Source: an uncultured Ruminococcus sp. (lineage in GTDB: Bacteria; Bacillota; Clostridia; Oscillospirales; Ruminococcaceae). From it: a stretch of DNA of 9,013 bases. This document shows, piece after piece, positions 1-6,124 of this stretch. Each line of letters starts with the position of its first letter. Position 1 is the first letter of the stretch. The notes below the pieces were generated by a model, which saw only the letters and a list, made by a program, of their open reading frames with translations, did no database searches and had not been told where the DNA came from. Position numbers and translations under genes: made by a program. The stretch covers positions 1 to 9,013 of the forward strand of contig USCU01000033.1 of assembly GCA_900553335.1 (NCBI GenBank), written 5' to 3'.

Positions 1-1
1 G

Positions 2-73
2 GGAATTGTGGTTGAAAATGTCCACTTAGGAGATAGTCTTATGACGCTTGCGTATATGACAAAAAACAAATGA
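2..73 (+). CDS. C-terminal end of an unrecognised protein (partial)
   Basis: An open frame enters from the left edge on the plus strand and stops at TGA (71-73). It gives 23 residues that include VENVHLGDSLMTLAYMT and end in KNK. A hairpin that looks like a terminator follows 9 bases after the stop, which supports a real gene end here and a convergent arrangement with yfbR. The peptide is too short for a family call and I do not recognise it. Confidence is limited because an open frame of 24 codons can arise by chance. Confidence 0.45.
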   Translation, partial: GIVVENVHLGDSLMTLAYMTKNK

Positions 74-82
74 GAATTATTA

Positions 83-109
83 AAGCCGCTCGGATTCATC
101 GAGCGGCTT
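83..109. terminator. Hairpin between convergent genes, probable bidirectional terminator
   Basis: A perfect 10-bp stem (83-92 AAGCCGCTCG with 100-109 CGAGCGGCTT) encloses a 7-base loop. On the plus strand it is followed by CTTTGTG, and on the minus strand by a weak T/A-rich tail. It lies between the plus-strand gene stop at 73 and the yfbR stop at 131, so it can serve both genes. The T tracts are imperfect, so efficiency is uncertain. Confidence 0.75.
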
Positions 110-130
110 CTTTGTGTATAAACCCACTTA

Positions 131-718
131 TTAATTTTTGGTTAGATCATCAAGAGTTAGCCCGTATCCCTTTACAAACTCTTCAAGAAAAACATCAGCC
201 TCTTTGATTTTCATTTCTTTTATACACTTAAGTGTAGACTGTTCTGCTAAAAGAAAATCCTGATTTCCCATTTTTCTTTCCTCTATGCATTTTATTAGCG
301 CCGAGATCTTATCGGCTGCTTTAACAAGTTTTTTTATCTCCTCGTCATCACCGCCTGAAATAATTTGCTCATACTCACCCTTCAGGTCATCCGGAAGCTG
401 AGAAATAAGTTTTGCGGCAGCGTTTTTCTCAATATCTCCGTAAATGGATCTGATATCTTTGTTATAATATTTCACAGGTGTCGGCAGATCACCCGTTATT
501 ATCTCTGTAGTATCGTGATACATTGCAATTAATGCAGCACGCTCCGCATTAACGTTTCCTCCAAAACGCTTATTTCTTATAACGCATAAAAGATGCGCTA
601 TAAAAGCTACTTCAAGACTATGTTCAGAAAGATTCTCGGAAACCGTATTTCGCATAAGACTCCAGCGGTTAATATACTTCATTCTTGATATAATTGCAAA
701 AAAATTACTTCCGTTCAT
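131..718 (-). CDS. yfbR: 5'-deoxynucleotidase YfbR (HD-domain phosphohydrolase)
   Basis: Cytosolic metal-dependent HD-domain enzyme. The E. coli family member dephosphorylates deoxyribonucleoside 5'-monophosphates to deoxynucleosides and is active in dNTP pool balance and salvage. The 195-residue product matches the family length (E. coli YfbR is 199). From memory, the N-terminal half is very close to the E. coli protein: INRWSLMRN (16-24), SEHSL (31-35), FGGNVNAER (52-60), MYHD (66-69) and TGDLPTPVKY (75-84). The metal ligands H33, H68, D69 and D136 and the substrate-site residues R18, W19, E72 and D77 are all present. The ATG at 718 has an AGAAAGGG ribosome binding site (725-732) with a 6-base gap. 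It sits downstream of the oadB terminator; I see no clear promoter of its own, so it may rely on read-through or a weak promoter. Nothing looks truncated. Confidence 0.93.
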   Translation of the reverse strand: MNGSNFFAIISRMKYINRWSLMRNTVSENLSEHSLEVAFIAHLLCVIRNKRFGGNVNAERAALIAMYHDTTEIITGDLPTPVKYYNKDIRSIYGDIEKNAAAKLISQLPDDLKGEYEQIISGGDDEEIKKLVKAADKISALIKCIEERKMGNQDFLLAEQSTLKCIKEMKIKEADVFLEEFVKGYGLTLDDLTKN

Positions 719-755
719 TATTTTCCCTTTCTATTAATAAAATACAGATACAACA

Positions 756-782
756 ACACCGGCCGAAAATCTCGACCGGTGT
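756..782 (-). terminator. Terminator after oadB
   Basis: Inverted repeat ACACCGG (756-762) / CCGGTGT (776-782). A C/A mismatch separates this 7-bp stem from a further CGA/TCG stem inside it. On the minus strand the hairpin is followed by TTGTTGTATCTGTATTTT, a T-rich but interrupted tail. It lies 26 bases past the oadB stop and ahead of yfbR. Confidence 0.7.
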
Positions 783-808
783 ATAATTTTTGATTATTCA
801 AAGATATC

Positions 809-2023
809 TTATACACAAATGCTCAAAAGCACTCCGGCAGCAACAGCCGAACCGATAACTCCGGCAACATTCGGTCCCATAGCGTGCATAAGCAAGTAGT
901 TTGTCGGATTTTCCTGCTGACCAACCTTCTGGGAAACTCTGGCTGCCATTGGAACAGCCGAAACTCCCGCAGAACCTATAAGCGGATTTACCTTGCCCTT
1001 AGATACGATATACATGATCTTTCCGAAAAGTACGCCTGATGCAGTTCCCAAACAGAAAGCTATAACTCCCAGAACAATTACTCCCAAAAACTTTGTATTC
1101 ATAATTTTGTCGGCAGTTGTAGTTGCACCTACTGAAACGCCTAAGAAGATAGTGATTATGTTCATCAACTCGTTCTGTGCAGTTTTTACAAGCCTGTCAC
1201 ATACTCCGCTTTCCTTCAAAAGGTTTCCAAGCATAAGCATTCCTACCAAAGGAGCTGCTGACGGAACTAAAAGCGCAATTACTATAGTAACGGCTATGGG
1301 GAAAATAACCTTCTCTGTTTTTGAAACCGGACGCAGCTGTCCCATCTTAACCTGACGCTCTTTCTTCGTTGTAAGAGCTTTCATAATAGGAGGCTGAATA
1401 ATAGGTACTAATGCCATATATGTGTATGCCGCCAAGGCAATCGTTCCTGTGTCGATTGATCCGCTTGCATTTGCACCCGATAAAAGCTTGGACGAAACAT
1501 AAATAGCTGTAGGACCGTCTGCTCCTCCGATGATAGCAATAGAACCTGCTTCAGCAGCGTTGAAGCCTAAAGCAGCAGCGCCTATAAACGTAAAGAAGAT
1601 TCCTCCTTGTGCGGCAGCGCCGAGCAAAAAGCTCTTAGGATTAGCTATAAGCGGAGCAAAATCCGTCATAGCACCGATTCCAAGGCATATAAGCGGAGGA
1701 TAAAGCTGGAGCTTAACACCCATATAAAGTATATCTAACAGTCCGCCGTCATGCAAAACCTTACCGTAATCTATTGTTGCACCGCCCGAAATATTAAAAA
1801 GATCAGGGTGATACATTTCTGTAAACGGAAGATTTGTAAGCATCATTCCAAAAGAAATAGGCAAAAGCAAAAGCGGCTCAAAGCCCTTTCCGATTGCGAG
1901 GTACATAAAGATAAACGAAATACCTATCATAACAAGATTTTTCCATCCGCCTTCAGCTAAGAATCCTGAAATACCCGATTCGTTAGCTAAGTCCACAATA
2001 GTGTCTAAAAACTTATCAATCAT
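809..2023 (-). CDS. oadB: Sodium ion-translocating decarboxylase beta subunit (OadB/MmdB/GcdB family)
   Basis: Integral membrane subunit that couples decarboxylation of a carboxybiotin carrier to Na+ export in oxaloacetate, methylmalonyl-CoA and glutaconyl-CoA decarboxylases. The 404 residues form many hydrophobic segments. Family signatures visible are DFAPLIANPKSFLLGAAAQGG (in parts, 121-141), the hallmark IIGGADGPTAIY (164-175) with D169 in the membrane region linked to Na+ and proton handling, GNLLKESGV (266-274), and GPNVAGVIGSAVAAG (383-397). The ATG at 2023 has a GAAAGGAA ribosome binding site (2033-2040). The OadG-like gene ends 22 bases upstream, so the two are co-transcribed. No carboxyltransferase alpha subunit or biotin carrier lies beside it, so the substrate (oxaloacetate, methylmalonyl-CoA, glutaconyl-CoA or malonyl-CoA) cannot be assigned. 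The symbol names the family, not the substrate. Confidence 0.93.
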   Translation of the reverse strand: MIDKFLDTIVDLANESGISGFLAEGGWKNLVMIGISFIFMYLAIGKGFEPLLLLPISFGMMLTNLPFTEMYHPDLFNISGGATIDYGKVLHDGGLLDILYMGVKLQLYPPLICLGIGAMTDFAPLIANPKSFLLGAAAQGGIFFTFIGAAALGFNAAEAGSIAIIGGADGPTAIYVSSKLLSGANASGSIDTGTIALAAYTYMALVPIIQPPIMKALTTKKERQVKMGQLRPVSKTEKVIFPIAVTIVIALLVPSAAPLVGMLMLGNLLKESGVCDRLVKTAQNELMNIITIFLGVSVGATTTADKIMNTKFLGVIVLGVIAFCLGTASGVLFGKIMYIVSKGKVNPLIGSAGVSAVPMAARVSQKVGQQENPTNYLLMHAMGPNVAGVIGSAVAAGVLLSICV

Positions 2024-2045
2024 CTTTTTTGATTCCTTTCATATA

Positions 2046-2444
2046 CTAAAACGGTCGTGTATTGTCAATTCTTCCTGCCTGAGCCCAAGAGCTTCTTCGT
2101 GAAACGGATTTAGAAATGCTCTTAATTAACAGTTTCTTTCCGCTGTTCTCACCTATCATAGCAATTGCAGCAGAAATTGCCGCAACTATTTCTTCATTTA
2201 TACTGTTTGACGGCAGCACAGCAACATCGCTGATCTTTGTAAGCTCAACCTTTGCGGCAGATACATTCTTTGCCTCAGAACCTAAGCCGCCATCTGTCTT
2301 AGACTTCTTTGATTTGTTGAAAATTGCACCCATAAGATACAAAAACAAAACAAGAATAATCAAACACGCAAACACAACGACAAGTCCGGTTACAACTACA
2401 GCTGCAACATAACTTGATGTCATTTCCTCAGCCAACATCATCAT
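2046..2444 (-). CDS. OadG-like gamma subunit of a sodium pump decarboxylase
   Basis: Small membrane-anchored subunit that, in related complexes, holds the carboxyltransferase to the membrane beta subunit. From the chosen start it has 132 residues: one long hydrophobic helix (about 11-41), a lysine-rich stop-transfer stretch, a variable linker, then a conserved C-terminal module with EEIVAAISAAIAMIG (84-98) and SSWAQAGRIDNTRPF (118-132). That helix-plus-tail pattern is typical of clostridial OadG-family proteins. Start choice: an earlier in-frame ATG at 2465 has no ribosome binding site, whereas AGGAG lies inside that extension at 2456-2460, 11 bases ahead of the ATG at 2444. The ATG at 2453 is only 2 bases from it. 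It is the first gene of a unit with the beta subunit. The family call rests on topology, tail motif and neighbour. Confidence 0.8.
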   Translation of the reverse strand: MMMLAEEMTSSYVAAVVVTGLVVVFACLIILVLFLYLMGAIFNKSKKSKTDGGLGSEAKNVSAAKVELTKISDVAVLPSNSINEEIVAAISAAIAMIGENSGKKLLIKSISKSVSRRSSWAQAGRIDNTRPF

Positions 2445-2488
2445 TTGAGTCATCTCTCCTAACATTTACAATAAAAAAATTCGTAATT

Positions 2489-2517
2489 ATTATACCATAA
2501 ATTATATTTTTTGACAA
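2489..2517 (-). promoter_or_regulatory. Sigma-A-type promoter for the gamma/beta decarboxylase operon
   Basis: On the minus strand there is TTGTCA (2512-2517), a 17-base spacer and a perfect TATAAT (2489-2494). The spacer ends in TATGG, giving an extended -10 (TGG before TATAAT). The predicted transcript begins near 2482, leaving a leader of about 38 bases before the ATG at 2444. Confidence 0.85.
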
Positions 2518-2529
2518 GAGATTTATGGT
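2494..2529. promoter_or_regulatory. Inverted repeat flanking the -35 box, possible operator
   Basis: ACCATAAAT (2494-2502) and ATTTATGGT (2521-2529) form a perfect 9-bp inverted repeat with an 18-base spacer containing the -35 box. One arm abuts the -10 box. The placement suits a dimeric regulator, but part of the inner arm is also the extended -10 sequence, and the region is AT-rich, so chance is possible. Confidence 0.4.
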
Positions 2530-2583
2530 GGATTTTTTCACAAACTTTTCATATTACTAAAGGCTTTTTTATTCAAACTGCTC

Positions 2584-3279
2584 TCACTCAGCTAAATCGA
2601 AAATATCATCTGTTTTGGCAACGCATACCGCCGCAACAAAAACAGCACCCATTTCCTTTAAAATTCGTGCACATTCATTGACTGTCGAGCCTGTTGTCAT
2701 AATATCATCAGCCAAAAGTATACTTTTACCTTTTAAGTCACAAGACTTTCCTTTTAAATATGCATCTTTAACTGCATCGGCTCTTTTCATTCCCGAAAGC
2801 TCGTGATGACTATAGTCCCTGACCTTAAAAAGGGCATTTTTATATATCGGGACACGAAGCTGCTTTGATAATTCTTTTGCAAGCTCAAATGCCTGATTAA
2901 AACCGCTTTTTCTTTTTCTTTTACCTGTCATAGGAACAAAAACTATAGCATCAAAATCAAATTCTTTTATCTTGCTGCTTATTTGACGTGAATAAAACTC
3001 TAAAAGCTCATTGTTTTTCTCTTCCTTTAGCTTTAACAGAGCTTTTCTTAATTTGCCCTCATATATTCCGATGCTAAGGGCTATGTCATAGTATTTATTT
3101 TTATCACATTTACAATTTCTGAATCCGCAGCCCATGCAAAAATCATCAGTGGGTTTAATTTCTTTTACGCAGCTGTCACATATAAGTTCATCATATTTCA
3201 TTATCTTACCGCAGAGCGGACAACGATTCGGGTAAAAAATATCAAGTATGAATCTTTTAATCAGGTTAAATCTCGTCAT
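2584..3279 (-). CDS. comFC: ComFC-type phosphoribosyltransferase-like protein
   Basis: Cytosolic protein of the ComF family, required for natural transformation in species where it has been tested and widespread in others. From the chosen start it has 231 residues. The N-terminal zinc-binding part has cysteine pairs CPLC (20-23), CDSC (34-37), CMGC (48-51) and CKC (56-58). A GFNQ motif at 126-129 and a PRPP-binding loop with LLADDIMTTGSTV (188-200) mark the type I phosphoribosyltransferase fold. Start choice: AGGAG (3290-3294) lies 10 bases ahead of the ATG at 3279. An upstream TTG at 3288 is only 1 base from it, and a TTG at 3282 remains possible. The gene overlaps the 3' end of recD2 by 14 bases, indicating translational coupling. 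No competence machinery is visible nearby, so a role in DNA uptake here is inferred from the family. Confidence 0.92.
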   Translation of the reverse strand: MTRFNLIKRFILDIFYPNRCPLCGKIMKYDELICDSCVKEIKPTDDFCMGCGFRNCKCDKNKYYDIALSIGIYEGKLRKALLKLKEEKNNELLEFYSRQISSKIKEFDFDAIVFVPMTGKRKRKSGFNQAFELAKELSKQLRVPIYKNALFKVRDYSHHELSGMKRADAVKDAYLKGKSCDLKGKSILLADDIMTTGSTVNECARILKEMGAVFVAAVCVAKTDDIFDLAE

Positions 3280-5494
3280 CAATATCAAGCTCCTTTGAGC
3301 GGTCGATTAGCAGCATATTTTTTAAAAGAGTATATCTAAGCGTTCTTCTATTGTTATCTATCATGTATTTTACTCTTTGGGAAGATCCCACTATTATAAG
3401 CATTTTTTTTGCTCTTGTTACCGCTGTGTACAAAAGATTTCTATAGTAAAGCTTGTCGTATCCTCCCAAGACCGCAAGTATCACAACGTCAAATTCGCTT
3501 CCCTGACTTTTATGAACAGTCGCCGCATATGCAAGTTCAAGCTGTTCCAATGCGGTAGACGGATAATTACAGATTCTTCCGTCAAAGTCTATTTTTAACA
3601 TTCCGATTGCTTTTTTAATTTCTATTATAGTTCCAATATCGCCGTTGAAAATTCCTGCTCCCTGCTCTTTGTCCTTGCTCCATGTAATATCATAATTGTT
3701 TTTGACCTGCATTACCTTATCTCCGACCCGGAAAACCGTTCCAAAGGTTTTTATTTCAGGTTTATTTCTGTCGGGCGGATTAAGTCTTAACTGAAGATGA
3801 TTGTTAAGCTCTACCGTTCCAGCCGGACCTTTTCTTGTCGGAGAAAGAACCTGAATATTATCTTTTGCGGTATATCCGTAAGCGCTCGGAAGCCTGTCAG
3901 CAACAAGATCTACAATAAGCTCTTGAAGTGCATCGAACTCAAGTCTTTGAAAAAAGAACAAGTCACTGTCCTTTCTTTTGAGATCTATTTCCTCCCCCTT
4001 GACAATTTTATGTGCATTGACAACAATTGCACTCTTTTGAGCCTGCCTGAAAATTTCTTTAAGCTCAATTGTCGGAACAACTCCGCTGTCAATTATGTCT
4101 TTTAACACATTTCCCGCACCTACAGACGGAAGCTGATCGCTGTCACCGACCATAATAAGCTTACAGTTGATTTTTAGCGCTCTTAGCAAAGATTCAAACA
4201 GCACAGCGTCTACCATTGACATCTCGTCAATCACCAGCACGTCGCAGTCAAGCTGATTGTTTTCGTTTTTATTAAACCTCGGCATATCATCTACCGTAAA
4301 GCTTACTTCTAAAAGCCTGTGTATAGTTTTCGCTTCATATCCCGTTAAATCCGAAATCCTTTTAGCAGCTCGTCCGGTAGGGGCTGTTATCATAACGTTA
4401 AGGCCCTGCTGAGAAAAGAGTGAAATTATTGCGTTAAGAGTCGTTGTTTTACCTGTTCCGGGTCCTCCGGTAAGCACCAAAAATCCCCGTGACAGCGCAG
4501 TATTTATAGCCTTGCGCTGAAGTGACTCATATTTGATTTCAGCCTCTTCTTCAACAAGATCAATCACGTCGTCAAAATTTATTTGACTGTCATAAGACAG
4601 CTCCTTCATAAGACATATTCGGCGTGATATATAATCCTCTGCTATAAACAAATCCTTTAGTGATATAAACTCTCTCTGCTTCTTCATAAACAGACAAAGA
4701 TTTTGTTCTTCAAGTTCCTCGTTAAGCGCCTCGTTAAAAAGCTCTTCGGGAATCCTTAGAAAGTTCATCGTTATTTGGCAAAGCTTGTCCTTCGGCAGAC
4801 AGGTATGCCCTGCTGACGCATTTTCCTTCAAAACATTCTTAATTCCTGCCTTGATGCGGTTAGGATTGTCATAAGGCAGCTCTATTTGCGCTGCGATTGA
4901 ATCAGCTTTTAAAAAAGGAAGCTCTATTCCGTCACCGCAAAGTGAATATGGGTTTTTGTTTATAACTTCCTCTGAGTCCAGCCCCCACCTTCTCCATGCC
5001 TTTGCTCCGAATGACGCACTTACTCCGTACTTTGAAAGCATAAGCATCAGAGATTTTACTCCGCTGACTTTAAGAAACTCCTCAGCTATCTGTTTGCTTT
5101 TTTTATTTGTTATTCCATCTATTTCCGAAAGCCTTTGCGGTGTGTTTTCAATTATGTAAAAAGTTTCTTCTCCGAATTTATCTACTATCTTTTTTGCAAG
5201 CACATGTCCTATACCCTTGATAACTCCGCTTGCCAAATATTTTCTTATAGCGGATAAATCGGACGGAAGCTTTCTCTCACAAACCTCAGCCTTAAACTGC
5301 GGTCCGAATTTAGGATGATCGATATATTTACCCATGAGTCTAAGTTCTTCGCCCTCATCAATATTTCCAAGCTCTCCGACAACAGTTATCGGCTCATACC
5401 CATTGTCAAGTATAAGCACGCAATAACCGTTATTTTCATTGAGATAAACTATGCTGTCAACACTTCCGCTTAGCTCCTGCAACTGTTCTTCCAT
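3266..5494 (-). CDS. recD2: RecD2 family 5'-3' DNA helicase
   Basis: Superfamily 1B helicase of the RecD2 (YrrC) type, found in bacteria that lack RecBCD and linked to replication fork maintenance and repair. The 742 residues carry an N-terminal OB-like region (about 8-75), helix-hairpin-helix segments (about 80-185, with SGVIKGIGHVLAKKI at 89-103), then the motor. Motor motifs are Walker A GGPGTGKT (343-350), Walker B VIDEMSMVD (421-429), motif III GDSDQLPSVGAG (450-461), EIFRQ (480-484), the late motif ATVHKSQGSEFD (658-669) and LLYTAVTRAKK (687-697). The length is normal for the family and no motif is missing. ATG at 5494 follows AAGGAG by 4-5 bases, and that ribosome binding site overlaps the end of the upstream small gene, whose stop is 1 base away. 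It overlaps comFC downstream. The order recD2-comFC within one operon is as expected in Clostridia. Confidence 0.95.
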   Translation of the reverse strand: MEEQLQELSGSVDSIVYLNENNGYCVLILDNGYEPITVVGELGNIDEGEELRLMGKYIDHPKFGPQFKAEVCERKLPSDLSAIRKYLASGVIKGIGHVLAKKIVDKFGEETFYIIENTPQRLSEIDGITNKKSKQIAEEFLKVSGVKSLMLMLSKYGVSASFGAKAWRRWGLDSEEVINKNPYSLCGDGIELPFLKADSIAAQIELPYDNPNRIKAGIKNVLKENASAGHTCLPKDKLCQITMNFLRIPEELFNEALNEELEEQNLCLFMKKQREFISLKDLFIAEDYISRRICLMKELSYDSQINFDDVIDLVEEEAEIKYESLQRKAINTALSRGFLVLTGGPGTGKTTTLNAIISLFSQQGLNVMITAPTGRAAKRISDLTGYEAKTIHRLLEVSFTVDDMPRFNKNENNQLDCDVLVIDEMSMVDAVLFESLLRALKINCKLIMVGDSDQLPSVGAGNVLKDIIDSGVVPTIELKEIFRQAQKSAIVVNAHKIVKGEEIDLKRKDSDLFFFQRLEFDALQELIVDLVADRLPSAYGYTAKDNIQVLSPTRKGPAGTVELNNHLQLRLNPPDRNKPEIKTFGTVFRVGDKVMQVKNNYDITWSKDKEQGAGIFNGDIGTIIEIKKAIGMLKIDFDGRICNYPSTALEQLELAYAATVHKSQGSEFDVVILAVLGGYDKLYYRNLLYTAVTRAKKMLIIVGSSQRVKYMIDNNRRTLRYTLLKNMLLIDRSKELDIDDEI

Positions 5495-5495
5495 A

Positions 5496-5828
5496 TTACT
5501 CCTTGATAATTTTTATAAAATCGGAAAGCTCGCAGATTTTTACCAGTTTATAGCTTTCCGCTAGTTTTTCACATTTTAACTGCGTTTCGCTGTCAAGAGG
5601 TTCAGTTTTCAGTAGGATTATGCTTCTCGCTCTATCCTCTTTAAAAGCTTCGTCCCAAAAAGCTTTTCTTACTCCGCTCCCAATATATTTAGCTCTGTTT
5701 TTTATGGGTATAACAAGATACCCGACACTCTTTTCACCTTTTTTCACACTTTTTAAAAGACAGCTCACTATATATATAAGCATCAACGCAAATAGAATAA
5801 GCACTATGCTCATTAAAATCGCTTTCAC
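5496..5828 (-). CDS. Small one-helix membrane protein of unknown function
   Basis: I do not recognise this gene. The product is about 110 residues: one hydrophobic helix at the N terminus (about 3-25), a basic patch (KSVKKGEK, 26-33) that predicts a cytosolic tail, then a compact soluble domain. The tail has a beta-alpha look: VGYLVIPIKN (35-44), ARSIILLKTEPLDSETQ (67-83) and YKLVKICEL (93-101). This faintly recalls the start of a GT-A nucleotide-sugar fold, but no DxD metal motif is seen and the domain would be far too short, so that is a weak inference. Start choice: GTG at 5828 has GGGGTGG just upstream (5833-5839); a GTG at 5837 in the same frame lies inside that site. It is the first gene of the operon with recD2 and comFC, ending 1 base before recD2, so the three are co-expressed. 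Confidence 0.75.
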   Translation of the reverse strand: MKAILMSIVLILFALMLIYIVSCLLKSVKKGEKSVGYLVIPIKNRAKYIGSGVRKAFWDEAFKEDRARSIILLKTEPLDSETQLKCEKLAESYKLVKICELSDFIKIIKE

Positions 5829-5884
5829 TTTAACCACCCCATTTAATACATTTTATGACGGCAGTTAAAATTTGACACAAATAC

Positions 5885-5913
5885 ATTTTACACTCTTTTG
5901 ACACTGTTTGCAA
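5885..5913 (-). promoter_or_regulatory. Sigma-A-type promoter for the small membrane protein-recD2-comFC operon
   Basis: Minus-strand TTGCAA (5908-5913), 17-base spacer, TAAAAT (5885-5890). Transcription should start near 5878, about 50 bases before the GTG at 5828. The direct repeat GTGTCAAA occurs twice, in the spacer (5897-5904) and at the start-site region (5871-5878). Confidence 0.75.
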
Positions 5914-5920
5914 GAGGGAT

Positions 5921-5950
5921 TTTTATAAGGGGCACAGCTCCGTTATTCAA
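5921..5950. repeat. Dispersed repeat, copy A (partial)
   Basis: On the plus strand TATAAGGGGCA is followed by CTCCGTTATTCAACA. This matches copies B and C in the ATAAGRGGCA part and in the CGTYATTYAACA core (5941-5952), but it diverges after the core. It sits just upstream of the -35 box of the small protein-recD2-comFC promoter. Confidence 0.6.
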
Positions 5951-6021
5951 CACTTTTAGCCAAGGATATTTTAACTTAATTATATATCAATATTTTCCGA
6001 TAGAACTACTTCAAACTAACA

Positions 6022-6052
6022 AAAGCACCTCGCAATAGTTACAAGGTGCTTT
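6022..6052 (-). terminator. Terminator after pnp
   Basis: Perfect 9-bp inverted repeat AAAGCACCT (6022-6030) / AGGTGCTTT (6044-6052) with a 13-base loop. On the minus strand it is followed by TGTTAGTTTG after the TTT of the stem. It lies 73 bases past the pnp stop and separates pnp from the next operon. Confidence 0.8.
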
Positions 6053-6062
6053 CCATTACATA

Positions 6063-6117
6063 TTCAATAAGAGGCAATGTTCCGTTATTTAACAAACGAC
6101 AGAACATAGTCGTTGTT
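6063..6117. repeat. Dispersed repeat, copy B (best formed)
   Basis: Begins TTCAATAAG as copy C does, then GGCA, a CCGTTATTTAACAAACGAC core, and a palindromic end. Two alternative stems are visible: ATGTTC (6077-6082) with GAACAT (6102-6107), and AACAAACGAC (6091-6100) with GTCGTTGTT (6109-6117, one bulged base). It lies between the pnp stop and the pnp terminator, so it is transcribed with pnp. Confidence 0.7.
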
Positions 6118-6124
6118 ATATTGT

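Noticed and set aside
993..1355. Plus-strand frame of 120 codons inside oadB
   Set aside because: It is antisense to a well-conserved membrane subunit and has no recognisable domain or ribosome binding site.
5838..6124. Possible small gene in the 287-base gap between pnp and the recD2 operon
   Set aside because: No frame with a ribosome binding site is visible; the gap is accounted for by a terminator, a promoter and repeat copies A and B.
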